A stretch of DNA of 15,711 nucleotides, from assembly GCA_028876585.1 (NCBI GenBank), contig JAGWRL010000148.1, forward strand, positions 1-15,711, given 5' to 3'. Of the stretch, positions 14,750 to 15,711 are shown in pieces. Positions within the stretch are counted from its first letter, which is position 1. Each line of letters opens with the position of its first letter. The notes below the pieces were generated by a model that did no database searches, was not told the DNA's origin, and saw nothing but the letters and a program-made list of their open reading frames with translations. A program made the translations under genes and the position numbers. This DNA comes from Pseudomonadota bacterium (GTDB lineage Bacteria > Pseudomonadota > Alphaproteobacteria > Rhizobiales > Beijerinckiaceae).

Positions 14750-14768
14750 TCCCAAAGGGAGTGGAGAG

Positions 14769-15711
<943 letters not shown>

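Larger units (their letters stand above)
14391..14768. other. 378-base intergenic region between threonine aldolase and gltB
   Basis: This divergent region must hold both promoters. It contains a TTGACA hexamer at 14439-14444 (plus strand) without a convincing -10, a 7-bp hairpin at 14456-14473, a possible 15-codon ORF at 14605-14652, and a 9-bp inverted repeat with a 28-base loop at 14704-14749 just before the gltB ribosome binding site. An 8-base palindrome GCTTAAGC lies at 14726-14733. I find no tRNA, no full CtrA-type box and no other gene. Confidence 0.6.

Overview
The window is GC-rich chromosomal DNA of an alphaproteobacterium, most likely from the order Hyphomicrobiales (Rhizobiales). 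This rests on a CcrM-type cell-cycle DNA methyltransferase next to rnhB, an sppA-ihfB pair, TTAA-N7-type candidate CtrA boxes and strong GC bias at third codon positions. I cannot name the genus. I see no rRNA, tRNA, CRISPR array, insertion sequence or phage gene.

Layout. Positions 1-518 hold the 3' end of a YhaN-like SMC/ABC-type ATPase gene, followed by a small GtrA-family membrane protein (588-1022). Convergent to it lies an orphan NarL/FixJ-type response regulator (1055-1720, minus). Upstream of that on the minus strand is ccrM (1839-2930). A gap of about 270 bases carrying a CtrA-like box separates ccrM from a tightly packed minus-strand run: a RidA-family gene, a creatininase-family hydrolase and rnhB (5027 down to 3203).

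Diverging from that run at about 5028-5156 is a compact plus-strand operon of six genes (5157-11058). It encodes an NMT1/THI5-like periplasmic binding protein, an ABC ATPase, an ABC permease, a CodA-like amidohydrolase, a GlcD-like FAD-binding oxidase/dehydrogenase and a flavodoxin-fold NAD(P)H oxidoreductase. Four of the five junctions overlap by 1-4 bases and the fifth is a 5-base gap with a possible 4-base overlap. Together with the divergent RidA and creatininase genes this looks like an uptake-and-catabolism locus for a small nitrogen-containing, probably cyclic, compound. Parts of the gene set recall the Rut pyrimidine pathway, but with different enzymes. The substrate cannot be read from sequence, and two substrate-contact positions of CodA are changed in the amidohydrolase.

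The rest is housekeeping: sppA (11165-12100), ihfB (12148-12426), a convergent gene for a secreted Pro/Ala/Lys-rich protein of unknown role (12453-13256, minus), a low-specificity threonine aldolase (13329-14390, minus), a 378-base intergenic region with several inverted repeats and a possible 15-codon leader ORF, and the 5' part of gltB (14769 to the window end).

The most notable points are the divergent catabolic locus, the coupling of its RidA/creatininase arm to rnhB and ccrM, the missing catalytic arginine in the RidA homologue, the altered CodA-like active site, and a shared 15-base CtrA-like motif upstream of ccrM and of the secreted-protein gene.
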